DNA from: Bradyrhizobium mercantei
Lineage (GTDB): Bacteria; Pseudomonadota; Alphaproteobacteria; Rhizobiales; Xanthobacteraceae
Direction of reading: 5' to 3'
Assembly: GCF_001982635.1 (NCBI RefSeq)
Contig: NZ_MKFI01000004.1
Span: 365,609 to 429,608, forward strand
DNA length: 64,000 bases
Each line of letters starts with the position of its first letter. Position 1 is the stretch's first letter. A model generated the notes under the pieces. The model was given only the letters and a program-made list of their open reading frames with translations, did not search any database and was not told the DNA's origin. Both the position numbers and the translations under genes were made by a program. Positions 33,564 through 42,663 of the stretch are shown here, in pieces.

Positions 33564-36500
33564 TTAGCCGCCGGCCCAGACGTCGAGCACGTAGCGATTC
33601 CCCGTGCCCATCTCCTCGATCCAGCGCGCGGCGGCGTCAGCATCAGTGCCGGTGCGTTCGCGATAGATCGACATCAGGGTCGCCTTGACGTCGGGCTCCA
33701 TCTTGCCGCCGTCGCCGCAGACATAGACGATCGCGCCTTTCTGGATCAGCTCCCAGACCCGGTCCTTCTGCGCGGCGACGAGGTGCTGCACATAGGTCTT
33801 CGGGCCATCGGCGCGCGAGAAGGCGGTGTGGAGCTCACTGATGCCGTCGGTTGCGAACGCCTTCAGCTCATTCGCGTAGATGAAGTCCTGTTCGGGATGG
33901 CGGCAGCCGAAGAACAGCATCGCGGGCCCCAGCGTGGCGCCCTGCGCCTTGCGCGCGGCGCGCTCCTGCAGGAAGCCGCGGAACGGGGCTAAGCCCGTGC
34001 CCGGCCCGATCATGATGATCGGCACCGTGTTGTCGTCGGGCAGGCGGAAGCCGGCCTTGGTTTCCTTGATGGTGGCATGGACGGTGTCGCCGGCGCGGCG
34101 GCGCGCCAGATAGTTCGAGCAGACGCCCTTGTAGATGCCGCGGCCTGAGCTCGCGGGCGCCTCGACGACACCGACGGTGACGCTGCAACGCTGCGCCTCT
34201 CCCGCCGGCGACGACGAGATCGAATAATAGCGCGGTGCCAAGAGCGACAGCATTTCAAGATAGAGGTGAAACGGCAGCTCGCAGGCCGGATGTTCCTCGA
34301 GCAGGTCGAACACCGATTTGCGCCTGGCCAGCACCTCGGTGCGATAGCGCTCGGCCGAGGCGTCGTCGTCGCCGACATAGGCCGTCAGCTTCGGCTTGGT
34401 CATCGGGCAGCGGGTGTGCTCGGCCATGATCTGAATCTGCTTGCGGGTCGCAACCTGCTGCAGCTCGACGAATTCGGTGAGCAGCCGCCCGACCGACACG
34501 GCGTTGCCGACCGGCAATTGCGCGCGGCGGCCTTCGGAGACCTGCAAACGGATCTGGTCGGCCGGCAGGAAGCCGAATCGGCGCGCGACGGAATCGACCA
34601 GGGTCGGGTCGTTGCGCGGCACCACGCTGAGATGATCGCCGACGCGGTATCTGAGATTGGCGGGCAGCTCGACCTCGATGTGCCGGGTCGAGCGCTCCGA
34701 CGGTTGCGCGCCATCCTTGGTCTGCAGCTCGTCGTTGGCGAGCACCTTCATCGGCACCGCGCCGCCTTGCGTCACGATGGTGTTGACCGCGCCCTGCGCC
34801 ACCGGCTCGATCGCGTAGAGCGGCTCGTCCTCGGCGGTGCGGGTGAAATTCCAGTCGATGCCGAATTCCTTGGTCGCGACCTTGGCCGCCTCCGGGAACC
34901 ATTTCTGGAACTGGCCGTCGAGATCGCTGCGCGCATCGCCCTCGCCGCGCGGATAGACCGCGCGCGCACCATGCTTGGTCAATTGCTCGTCGATGAAGCG
35001 CGGCACCGACTGGTAGGTCGCCGCCCAATCACTGTTGCCGCAGCCGAACACCGCGTAGCGCACCTTGGCGAAGGCATCCTTCGGCAGGTCGCTGTCGAGC
35101 CATTTGACGAATTGCGTCGCATTGTCGGGCGCCGCGCCATTGTAGGAGGCGCAGATGATCAGCACGCCGCCCTCCTCCGGCAGCTTGCCGACATAGTCGT
35201 CCAGCGGGCCAAGCCGCGTCGCAAAGCCGTTGATCTCCGACAGATCGGCCATGCGGGTCGCGAGCTCCTCGGCAGAGCCGAGGTTGGAGCCGTAGAGCAC
35301 CAGCATCGGCGTGTTGTGGCCGGGCCGCGTGGTGGGTGCGCGCGGGGCCTTCGGCGCGGCCGCAAACGCGCCCGTGCTGCCGGCGAACGCGCCGCGATCC
35401 CTGTCGTCGCGCGGCCGCACCTTGATCCTGAAGCCGTCGGGCTTGACGGTCAGTGTCTCCTTCAGATGCATCTGGTAGCGATGCACGTCGAGCAGCTTGA
35501 AGCGTTGCAGGATCATCCCGATCGCGAGCGCGGCCTCGTGCATGGCAAAGCCGCGGCCGATGCAGGCGCGCTGGCCGTTGCCGAACGGCTTCCAGGCGTT
35601 GATCGGACGCTTGGCCTCGGCCTCGCGGCTGAAATTCTCGGGATCGAACACGTCGGGGTTCGGCCCCCAGACAGCGGGATCGCGATGCAGCGCCATCACC
35701 AGGATGGTGATGAAGGTGTTCTTCTTGAGCTTGTACTTGCCGCCGATCATCTCGTCGTTGAGCGGCGCGATGCCGTAAGCCGGCGCCGGCGGCCACAGCC
35801 GCAGCGCCTCCTTCAGGCATTGGGTGATGTAGGTGAGCTGCGTCACCTGCTGATAGGTCGGCCGCGCATCGACGTCGGGCCCGAGGACGCGATCGACTTC
35901 CTCATAGGCCTTCTTCAGCACCTCGGGATGCTTCAGCAGCGCATAGATCGTGCACGACAGCAGGCCGGAGGTGGTCTCGTGGCCGGCGATCAGGAAGGTG
36001 TTGATCTGGTAGCGGATGTTGACGTCGTCGAGCTGCTCGCCGGTTGAGCGGTCGACGCCGGTCATCATCGCCGCCAGCATGTCCTTCTTGTCGTCGGTCA
36101 CGTCGGTGTTGCCGCGCCGCTCGGCGATGATCTCGTCGACCATCTTGTTCATGAAGGCGACGTCGTCGGCCAGCATCTTGCGCCGCTTCTGCATCCACAG
36201 ACCCTCGAGCGGCAGGCCGCGGGTCATCATGATGGTCTCGAGCGAGCGCACCAGCGATTCCACGAACGGATGGTAGTCGCGCCGGTAGAACGAATTGAAG
36301 CGATAGTCGAAGCCGCACAGCCCGATGGTGTCGAGGGTCAGCGCCGTCATGTCGTGGACGACCTCGATCTCCTCATCGGCGTTGAGGCGCTCCCACTTCT
36401 TGACCAGTTGCTCGGCGATATCGACCATGCTCGGGTGGTACGACTGCATGGCGCGGTTGCCGAACGGCTGCATCAGGATGTTGTGCGCCTTGCTCCAGTT

Positions 36501-36797
36501 CGGCTCCCTGGTGTCGGCGGTGAACAGCCCGTCGCCGCCGACCGCGCGCACCCGGCGCAGCGAACCGCGCACCGCCTTGTCGAAGCGCTTCTCGTCGGAG
36601 AGCTCCTCGACCAGGTCGTGACCTGACACGATCACGATCGGCGCGCCCATCATGTCGAGCCAGAAGATCGGGCCGAGCTCCTTGGAGAGCTTGACCAGAT
36701 GCTGCACCGGCGCGGTCGAATCCAGCGACAGCATGTTGCCGACCACCGGCTTCGTCGGCGGATGCGGGATCGGACTCAGTCTGTTGCCGGACGCCAT
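33564..36797 (-). CDS. Self-sufficient cytochrome P450-reductase fusion (CYP102/P450 BM3 type)
   Basis: A 1077-residue single-chain fatty-acid monooxygenase. The heme domain (about 1-455) has the I-helix AGHETTSG (271-278), ExxR at E330/R333 and the heme cysteine C412 in PFGNGQRACIG. F92 in GDGLFTADT matches the active-site Phe87 of P450 BM3. A proline/alanine linker (about 460-485) leads to an FMN flavodoxin domain (LVLYGSNLGSAEELA, ASYNGAAPDN). FAD/NADPH domains follow (RYYSISSSP, GPGTGLAPFRGFLQER, VYVCGDGGKM). The enzyme hydroxylates or epoxidises long-chain fatty acids with NADPH and O2. The start is MASGNRL, nine codons inside the longest frame. It is last in a possible five-gene lipid operon. 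Confidence 0.95.
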   Translation of the reverse strand: MASGNRLSPIPHPPTKPVVGNMLSLDSTAPVQHLVKLSKELGPIFWLDMMGAPIVIVSGHDLVEELSDEKRFDKAVRGSLRRVRAVGGDGLFTADTREPNWSKAHNILMQPFGNRAMQSYHPSMVDIAEQLVKKWERLNADEEIEVVHDMTALTLDTIGLCGFDYRFNSFYRRDYHPFVESLVRSLETIMMTRGLPLEGLWMQKRRKMLADDVAFMNKMVDEIIAERRGNTDVTDDKKDMLAAMMTGVDRSTGEQLDDVNIRYQINTFLIAGHETTSGLLSCTIYALLKHPEVLKKAYEEVDRVLGPDVDARPTYQQVTQLTYITQCLKEALRLWPPAPAYGIAPLNDEMIGGKYKLKKNTFITILVMALHRDPAVWGPNPDVFDPENFSREAEAKRPINAWKPFGNGQRACIGRGFAMHEAALAIGMILQRFKLLDVHRYQMHLKETLTVKPDGFRIKVRPRDDRDRGAFAGSTGAFAAAPKAPRAPTTRPGHNTPMLVLYGSNLGSAEELATRMADLSEINGFATRLGPLDDYVGKLPEEGGVLIICASYNGAAPDNATQFVKWLDSDLPKDAFAKVRYAVFGCGNSDWAATYQSVPRFIDEQLTKHGARAVYPRGEGDARSDLDGQFQKWFPEAAKVATKEFGIDWNFTRTAEDEPLYAIEPVAQGAVNTIVTQGGAVPMKVLANDELQTKDGAQPSERSTRHIEVELPANLRYRVGDHLSVVPRNDPTLVDSVARRFGFLPADQIRLQVSEGRRAQLPVGNAVSVGRLLTEFVELQQVATRKQIQIMAEHTRCPMTKPKLTAYVGDDDASAERYRTEVLARRKSVFDLLEEHPACELPFHLYLEMLSLLAPRYYSISSSPAGEAQRCSVTVGVVEAPASSGRGIYKGVCSNYLARRRAGDTVHATIKETKAGFRLPDDNTVPIIMIGPGTGLAPFRGFLQERAARKAQGATLGPAMLFFGCRHPEQDFIYANELKAFATDGISELHTAFSRADGPKTYVQHLVAAQKDRVWELIQKGAIVYVCGDGGKMEPDVKATLMSIYRERTGTDADAAARWIEEMGTGNRYVLDVWAGG

Positions 36798-36825
36798 GTT
36801 GGAAATGCCCCCTTGTCTTTCCACC

Positions 36826-36911
36826 CGTCATTGCGAGGAGCGAAGCGACGAAGCAATCCATCTCTCCTCACATGCGGGTAGATGGATTGCTTCGCTTCGC
36901 TCGCAATGACG
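36826..36911. repeat. Palindromic repeat (family A) upstream of the P450 fusion gene
   Basis: An 86-bp copy with ends CCGTCATTGCGAG and CTCGCAATGACGG, lying in the 131-bp gap between the epoxide hydrolase stop and the P450 start. If the genes share a transcript this forms an intercistronic hairpin; otherwise it sits in the P450 leader. Confidence 0.92.
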
Positions 36912-36928
36912 GCGCTAGTGTCTCACCC

Positions 36929-37924
36929 TCACCCAAACCGCTTTCTGCGCCATTCGATCAGCTTGGCGCTGACTTCGTCAGGCTTTTCCTGCTGCGTCCA
37001 ATGGCCGCTGTCCTTGACCAGGTACTTCTCGAGGTCCGGCACCAGCTTCTCCATGCCGTCGGCCGCCGAGGGCGGCAGCACCGCGTCGTTCTCGGCCATG
37101 ATCATCAGCGACGGCACCCGCACATGGTGGTCGAGCCCGGCCGAGCGCTCCCAGTTGCGGGTGAAGTTGCGATACCAGTTGATGCCGCCGGTGAAACCGG
37201 TCCTGGTGAAGGTGTCGACGAACACCTTCTTCTCGTCCGCCGTCAGGATCGGCGTCCGCGGATCGTGCTTGGCGTCGTAGTTCGCGATCATCTGCGGGAA
37301 CGCCAGATTGAGCCGGGCCGAGGCGCCGACGCCGGCGATCGGCTGCTCGGGTGGGGCATCCGCCGGACGCGGCGCCGGCTTGCGCATGAAGGCGTCAAAG
37401 GTCTGCTCGACCCGGCTGCCGAAGATCCGGTCCGGCTCGCGCGCCGGATCCTGGAACTGGACGATGTACATGTGATCGCCGAAGCGCTGGCGAAACAGCG
37501 CGATCGGGTCAACAGGCGCCCGGTCCCAATGCGGCGTGTTGACGCCGACGACGCCGGCGACCCGCTGATGATGCCGGAGCGGCATCTGCCAGACGACGAA
37601 GCCGCCCCAGTCGTGACCGACGAAGATCGCCTTGTCGATCTTGAGATGATCGAGCAGGCCTATGAGGTCACCGGTCAGGTGCTCCATGTCATAGGCTTCG
37701 ACCGGCTCCGGCCGGTCGGTCGCGCCGTAGCCGCGCTGATCCGGTGCGATCACCCGGATGCCGGCCTCGCCCAGCGCCTTGATCTGGTGGCGCCAGGAGA
37801 ACGCCAGTTCGGGCCAGCCGTGGCACAGCACCACGGGCGGCGTGTCGGTCCTGGGGCCCGCTTCGTAGAACCCCATGCGGATTCCGTTCGTCTCGGCGAA
37901 CTGCAGCGGTGGCATCTCAATCAT
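36929..37924 (-). CDS. Epoxide hydrolase (alpha/beta hydrolase)
   Basis: A 331-residue epoxide hydrolase that opens epoxides to diols. The oxyanion motif is HGWPE (35-39), the nucleophile is D105 in GHDWGG, and the catalytic histidine is in KDSGHW. A lid region (about 135-225) carries the tyrosines expected to polarise the epoxide, including WYRNFTRNW. The start is set at MIEMPPL (37924), 11 bp after the acyltransferase stop. Its place beside a CYP102-type P450 suggests it acts on fatty-acid epoxides. Confidence 0.9.
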   Translation of the reverse strand: MIEMPPLQFAETNGIRMGFYEAGPRTDTPPVVLCHGWPELAFSWRHQIKALGEAGIRVIAPDQRGYGATDRPEPVEAYDMEHLTGDLIGLLDHLKIDKAIFVGHDWGGFVVWQMPLRHHQRVAGVVGVNTPHWDRAPVDPIALFRQRFGDHMYIVQFQDPAREPDRIFGSRVEQTFDAFMRKPAPRPADAPPEQPIAGVGASARLNLAFPQMIANYDAKHDPRTPILTADEKKVFVDTFTRTGFTGGINWYRNFTRNWERSAGLDHHVRVPSLMIMAENDAVLPPSAADGMEKLVPDLEKYLVKDSGHWTQQEKPDEVSAKLIEWRRKRFG

Positions 37925-37935
37925 TGAAGCAATTC

Positions 37936-39486
37936 CTATTCGGCTGCGCCCTTGATGTCCGCGGGCGGGGGAGCAAATGCCGCCTCGAGTGCATCGAACT
38001 CGAGCGGCAGCATGTCGCACATCACCTGCACGTGGGGAATGATGTTGGCGCCGACGATGAACCCGAAATCGAGCTGATCGCGGTAGCTCTGCACGGTGAT
38101 GTTGAGCGCAACGCCGTGGGTCGAGATCGAAACCGGGAAGATGTGCAGCAGCTCGGCGCCCGCCGCATACAGCGTCTGCCGCGGTCCCGGCACGTTGGAG
38201 ACCGTGATGTTGGTTGCCGGCGGCAGCACGTTGGAGAGGTCGGAGCGGCTGTAGAGCAGCGCCATGATCTGCACCAGGATCGGCGCACCCAATAGCGAGA
38301 TGTTGGTCACCTGCGGCACCAAAGCGCGCAACGGATGCGACATCTCCTTGGACTTGGTGGACTGCGCGATGATGGTCTCGAGCCGCTTCCTTGGATCCTC
38401 GATGTCGGTCGCGATCGAGCAGATCATGCCGAACACCTGGTTGTTGGATTCGGCGTTGCCCTCCTCGCGCAGCGAGATCGGCACGCCGGCGGTCAGCGAC
38501 TTGTTCGGCAGCGCGCCCTGGCTGATCAGATAGCGCCGCACCACGCCGGAGGCGAGCGCCAACACGACGTCGTTGAGCTTGCCGCCCGACGCCTTCGCCA
38601 CCGCCTTGGCGCGCGACAGCGAGATCGAGGTGCCGGCAAAGCTGCGCTCCGACGAAATCGCCTTGTTGAGGATGGTCGGCGGCGAGGACATCGCCTGCAG
38701 GCTCTCGCGCGACCTGGGATCGGCGACCTTGGCGACGACGTCGGACAGGCTCTTCATGACGGTCGGCATGGAGCCCGCGAACTTCACCGCGCTCTCGATC
38801 TGGAACATGGCATTGTCGAACAGGATCGAGCCGAGGTCGCTCTTGCCGGAACGCGGCAGCTCCAGGCTCTTCTGCGCGGTCGCGGCCGCCTCGAACGGCT
38901 GGGTCCAGAGCTGCTGATAGGCATCGATCAGATTGGCGGCGATGTCGCGCGGCTCCTGCGCGACCTTCTTCGCGCTCGGCGGCTCGATCTCGCGCGGCAC
39001 CGGCGTCAGGTCGTAGATCATGCTGGTCAGCGCAGCACCGGCGCCGCCGTCGATGCAGGCGTGGTGCATCTTGGAATAGAGCCCGATCTCGTTGTCCTTC
39101 ATGCCCTCGAAGACGTAGAATTCCCAGAGCGGACGGGCGCGGTTCAGAAGCTTGGCGTGCATCCAGCCGACGATCCGCTCCAGCGTGGCGCGGTCGCGCG
39201 GCGCCGGCAGGCTGGCGCGGAAGATGTGGCGGTCGATGTCGAACTGGTCGTCCTCGATCCAGGACGGGTGATCGATGTCGAGCGGCGCCTTCTGCAGGCG
39301 CGCCTTGAGGATCGGCGCGATGTGCAGCCGCGAGGCGATCATCGCCTTGAACTCCTCGAAGAAGTCGCCCTTGTAGCCGTCAGGCAGGCGGAAGATCGCC
39401 ATGCTGCCGACATGCATCGGCATTTCCGGCGTTTCCAGATACAGAAACGATGCGTCCAGCGAGGACAGCTTCTTGGCGTCGCTCAT
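37936..39486 (-). CDS. WS/DGAT family wax ester synthase/diacylglycerol acyltransferase
   Basis: A 516-residue acyltransferase with the catalytic HHxxxDG motif at 141-147 (MHHACIDGG) and the C-terminal SNVPGPRQTLY typical of the bacterial WS/DGAT family. It transfers acyl-CoA to a fatty alcohol or diacylglycerol, making storage neutral lipid, probably at the membrane or lipid-body surface. It lies between the esterase-like hydrolase (53 bp upstream) and the epoxide hydrolase (11 bp downstream). GGGAGG-type ribosome-binding site precedes the ATG. Confidence 0.93.
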   Translation of the reverse strand: MSDAKKLSSLDASFLYLETPEMPMHVGSMAIFRLPDGYKGDFFEEFKAMIASRLHIAPILKARLQKAPLDIDHPSWIEDDQFDIDRHIFRASLPAPRDRATLERIVGWMHAKLLNRARPLWEFYVFEGMKDNEIGLYSKMHHACIDGGAGAALTSMIYDLTPVPREIEPPSAKKVAQEPRDIAANLIDAYQQLWTQPFEAAATAQKSLELPRSGKSDLGSILFDNAMFQIESAVKFAGSMPTVMKSLSDVVAKVADPRSRESLQAMSSPPTILNKAISSERSFAGTSISLSRAKAVAKASGGKLNDVVLALASGVVRRYLISQGALPNKSLTAGVPISLREEGNAESNNQVFGMICSIATDIEDPRKRLETIIAQSTKSKEMSHPLRALVPQVTNISLLGAPILVQIMALLYSRSDLSNVLPPATNITVSNVPGPRQTLYAAGAELLHIFPVSISTHGVALNITVQSYRDQLDFGFIVGANIIPHVQVMCDMLPLEFDALEAAFAPPPADIKGAAE

Positions 39487-39539
39487 GATCTCCTCCCGAG
39501 AGCCAACTCACGCGGGCGCCTTGGCGGCGCTTCTCGTCG

Positions 39540-40340
39540 TTAGGATAGTGCCTGTTCTGCCGGCCCGTAGGCAATGGCAAAGGGGCCCGACCGGTCAAAA
39601 TGCCGGAACTCCCCTTCCGGCTGCGCCAGCCGGTCCGCGATCGCCCACAAAGCTGCGGGGTTGACGCCGAGGCCGATATGGCTGGCGAAATGCACCTCGA
39701 TGTTCTCGGCGGTCGCCGACGGCCGCAGCCGCGAGGTCCGCCAGTTCACGATGCCGTCGGTGCGGGAATAGATCGAGGTGGCCGGCACCGGCATGTCGCC
39801 CGCGATCGCCGCGCGAATCTCGGGGATGGCGTCCACCCCCTCGCCGGACAACAGCTCGTACAGCCGGGTCGCGTTGGTGGCGCGAATGTCGTCGGCGAAC
39901 GGACTGCCGAGCGTGATGATGGAACGCACCAGCTCCGGCATCTGCGACGCCAGGTCGCGCGCATAGACGCCACCGAGGCTCCAGCCGATGATCGAGACCT
40001 TGCGGCCGGACGCCTCGTGAACCCGCTTCAGCAGGTCGCGCAGCGCAGCCCGCCTGCTGGAGATCCCGCCGAAATTGCGGCCCATGTTCCAGGCATAGGC
40101 GTCGTAACCGAGCTCCTTCAGATAGCGCCGCATCGGCGCCATCGACAGGTCGCTGGCGAGGAAGCCCGGCAGCGCCAGCACGGGATGGCCATCGCCCTTC
40201 GGCGCCTGCATCAAGAGAGGCGACAGCAGCAGGCTCGAATTCAGCTCGAGCACGCCGCGCGCTTCCGCCAGCATCAGGAACAGGCTGGGCGGGCGCAACC
40301 GGCGTTCGGTCCCATCAGCGCTCCTGTCCATGTCGGCCAC
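39540..40340 (-). CDS. Alpha/beta hydrolase, esterase-like (paralogue of the gene at 13997)
   Basis: A 266-residue hydrolase with GWSLGG nucleophile elbow, probable acid in SRTDGI, and histidine in ASHIGLG. It matches the gene at 13997-14767 over nearly its whole length. The first codon is a GTG that overlaps the TAG stop of the DUF6489 gene (TAGTG), implying coupled translation; ATG at 40331 is an alternative. No signal peptide. Its partners suggest action on lipid or polyester, but the substrate is unproven. Confidence 0.82.
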   Translation of the reverse strand: MADMDRSADGTERRLRPPSLFLMLAEARGVLELNSSLLLSPLLMQAPKGDGHPVLALPGFLASDLSMAPMRRYLKELGYDAYAWNMGRNFGGISSRRAALRDLLKRVHEASGRKVSIIGWSLGGVYARDLASQMPELVRSIITLGSPFADDIRATNATRLYELLSGEGVDAIPEIRAAIAGDMPVPATSIYSRTDGIVNWRTSRLRPSATAENIEVHFASHIGLGVNPAALWAIADRLAQPEGEFRHFDRSGPFAIAYGPAEQALS

Positions 40341-40588
40341 TATTTCTTCTTGCTCGTGCCGCCGAAGCCGGCCATCGCCACGAACATGTCCTGGAAGCGC
40401 TCGGCCAGCTTGGGATCGAAGGTGAACCAGCTCTGCATCAGCGATTCCGGCGAGATCTTGTCGATGTTCGAGGTCATCTGCTGCTGCAGCTTGTCCATGA
40501 CGGCGGTCTGCATCGGCGCCACGTCCGGCAGGCCGAAGAATTGCCGCGCTTCAAGGGGCGTACAATCTATCTCGACGTTGACCTTCAT
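40340..40588 (-). CDS. DUF6489 family small protein
   Basis: An 82-residue protein. It opens MKVNVEIDCTPLEARQFFGLPDV, continues with a helical stretch (QTAVMDKLQQQMTSNID) and ends in a basic GTSKKK tail. The helical central part and size recall small granule-associated (phasin-like) proteins, but the family is uncharacterised. ATG at 40588 follows GAGGAGG, which decides it over the longer frame from 40651. It is the first gene of the lipid operon and its stop overlaps the next start. Confidence 0.75.
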   Translation of the reverse strand: MKVNVEIDCTPLEARQFFGLPDVAPMQTAVMDKLQQQMTSNIDKISPESLMQSWFTFDPKLAERFQDMFVAMAGFGGTSKKK

Positions 40589-40961
40589 ATCCGCCTCCTC
40601 AAATGCGCCTTGACCCACCTTAGTATCGCCGCGACGGGGTGCGTTGCGCAAGTGAGCCCTTCCCGCCCCGAGGTGCAGTCGGCCTCAATCATCCGTTATG
40701 GTCAACCAAACCGTTTTGGGCGACCGGCATGACGGGCCCGCCGGCGATCGTTCGCATGACCGGCAAGCGGCACGCCGAAAGTCGAATGTCGCGCGTTCGC
40801 ATCGGCCGTCACTCTCAAACCTGCTCATTGCGCCGCACCCGCGCGAACCGATTAACCCTTTGGGAAATCGCGCTTGCGCGGCCGGTAAACTCTGGCAACA
40901 TGGATCAATAATACCAGCCGGACAAAGCAGCCGGCGGACAAAAACGGGGACGCGGGATCAC
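40589..40961. other. 373-bp divergent intergenic region
   Basis: This divides the lipid operon (minus) from the peptide transporter run (plus). A minus-strand promoter is listed separately. On the plus side, TTGCGC at about 40873 is a possible -35 but no good -10 follows at the right spacing. The rest shows no coding frame or RNA signature. Confidence 0.45.
40622..40651 (-). promoter_or_regulatory. Candidate promoter of the DUF6489/lipid operon
   Basis: TTGCGC (40646-40651) and GATACT (40622-40627) are spaced by 18 bp on the minus strand, 34 bp upstream of the DUF6489 ATG. The -10 matches four of six consensus bases. Confidence 0.45.
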
Positions 40962-42560
40962 ATGTCGGTACGTTGGAGTTTGTTTGCGGCGACTGCCGCC
41001 GCGCTGGTTGCCCTTGCCTTGCCGGCATCGGCCCAGACCTTGAAATACGCCAACCAGGGCGAGCTCAAGTCGCTGGATCCCTACACCCTGAAGGAAACCA
41101 CGACGATCGCGCACCATGCCCACGTCTACGAGGGCCTTACCGCGCGCGACAAGGACCTCAAGATCATTCCGGCACTGGCGGAAAGCTGGGAGACGCTGAG
41201 CCCGACCAAATGGCGCTTCCATCTGCGCAAGGGCGTGAAATTCCACAATGGCGATCCCTTCACCGCCGACGACGTGCTGTTCTCCGCCGAGCGCGTCCGC
41301 GCCAAGGGCTCCAATTTCCTCAGCAACGTCCCGGCCGACGCCAAGTTCACCAAGGTCGACGACTACACGGTCGACGTGACGCTGGACTCGCCCAATCCCA
41401 TCCTCACCTCGCAATGGGATAGCTGGTACATCATGGACAAGAAGTGGTGCGAGGAGAACAACTCGGTCGCACCGACGCCGGCCTCCGCGACCACGCCGAG
41501 CTACGCGGCGCTGCACGAGAACGGCACCGGCCCCTTCACGATCGAGAGCCATCAGCCCGGCGTGAAGACCGTGTTCAAGGCGTTTCCAGGCTATTGGCGC
41601 AAGCCCGAGCATAATCTCAAGGAGATCATCTTCACCCCGATCGGCTCGGACGCCACCCGCGTCGCCGCGCTGCTCTCGGGCGAGGTCGATGTCATCGAAC
41701 CGGTTCCGCTGCAGGACATCCAGCGCGTCAATTCCAGCGGCGTCGCCACCGTCATGACCGCGCCGGAGATCCGCACCATCTTCATCGGCATGGATATGGC
41801 GCGCGACGAGCTGTTGTTCTCCAATATCAAGGGCAAGAATCCGTTCAAGGACATCAAGGTCCGCGAAGCCTTCTACAAGACGATCGACGTCGACCTGATC
41901 AAGACCCGCGTGATGCGCGGCATGTCGACGCCCTCGACGCTGATGATCGCGCCCGAGCTCTATCCGCTGTCGAAGGAGTTCACCCGGCCGAAGCTCGATC
42001 CCGAAGGCGCCAAGAAGCTGCTGGCCGAAGCCGGCTATCCGAACGGCTTCGAAGTCACGATGGATTGCCCGAACGACCGCTATGTCAACGACGCCGCGAT
42101 CTGCCAGGCGGTGGTCGGCATGCTGGCCCGCATCGGCGTCAAGGTGAACCTGCTGGCGCAGCCGAAGGCGCAGTATTTCGGCAAGGTGCTGAAGCCCGGC
42201 GGCTACCAGACCTCGTTCTTCATGCTGGGCTGGACGCCCGCGACGTCAGACTCGCACAACGTGCTGCACGACATCCTCGGCTGCCGCGACGATCCGAAGG
42301 ATTCCACAAGGGGCGAAGCCAATCTCGGCGGCTATTGCAACAAGGAAGTCGACGCGCTCACCGACAAGATCCTGGTCGAGAGCGATACCGCCAAGCGCGA
42401 CCAGCTGATCAAGCAGGCCTACGAGATCGTCATCAAGGATTACGGCTACATTCCGCTGCATCAGCAGCCGCTGGTGTGGGGCGTGTCGAAAAAGGTCAAG
42501 CTGACCCAGCGCGCGGACAACCAGGTGCTGCTGTACTGGGCGACCAAGCAGGGTGAATAG
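40962..42560 (+). CDS. Peptide ABC transporter substrate-binding protein (SBP family 5), system 1
   Basis: A 532-residue periplasmic binding protein with a signal peptide (SLFAATAAALVALALPASA cleaved before QTLKYA). It shows the family 5 pattern: LKSLDPYTLKE, WRFHLRKGVKFHNGDPFTADDV and LLAEAGYPNG. It binds peptides or similar ligands for the DppBCDF-type importer that follows. ATG at 40962 opens the twelve-gene plus-strand run. A hairpin behind its stop probably raises its relative expression. Confidence 0.92.
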   Translation: MSVRWSLFAATAAALVALALPASAQTLKYANQGELKSLDPYTLKETTTIAHHAHVYEGLTARDKDLKIIPALAESWETLSPTKWRFHLRKGVKFHNGDPFTADDVLFSAERVRAKGSNFLSNVPADAKFTKVDDYTVDVTLDSPNPILTSQWDSWYIMDKKWCEENNSVAPTPASATTPSYAALHENGTGPFTIESHQPGVKTVFKAFPGYWRKPEHNLKEIIFTPIGSDATRVAALLSGEVDVIEPVPLQDIQRVNSSGVATVMTAPEIRTIFIGMDMARDELLFSNIKGKNPFKDIKVREAFYKTIDVDLIKTRVMRGMSTPSTLMIAPELYPLSKEFTRPKLDPEGAKKLLAEAGYPNGFEVTMDCPNDRYVNDAAICQAVVGMLARIGVKVNLLAQPKAQYFGKVLKPGGYQTSFFMLGWTPATSDSHNVLHDILGCRDDPKDSTRGEANLGGYCNKEVDALTDKILVESDTAKRDQLIKQAYEIVIKDYGYIPLHQQPLVWGVSKKVKLTQRADNQVLLYWATKQGE

Positions 42561-42577
42561 TGGTTTCGGCGAATTGG

Positions 42578-42603
42578 GTCCCGGAAGCGCAGGCTTCCGG
42601 GAC
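42578..42603 (+). other. Intercistronic hairpin after the first substrate-binding protein gene
   Basis: GTCCCGGAAG-CGCAGG-CTTCCGGGAC is a perfect 10-bp stem with a six-base loop, 17 bp after the stop and without a T-run. Such hairpins behind binding-protein genes commonly stabilise the upstream mRNA so that the binding protein outnumbers the permease. Confidence 0.7.
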
Positions 42604-42663
42604 CTCGCGCTTTCCGGCCGCGCAAAGCCGCGCGCCAAATGTCAAAAGCAGTGAAAGGTAGAG

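Noticed and set aside
40853..40900. Sigma-54 or sigma-70 promoter for the first binding-protein gene
   Set aside because: TTGCGC and TGGCAACATGG fragments are present, but neither the GG-N10-GC spacing nor a good -10 is met.
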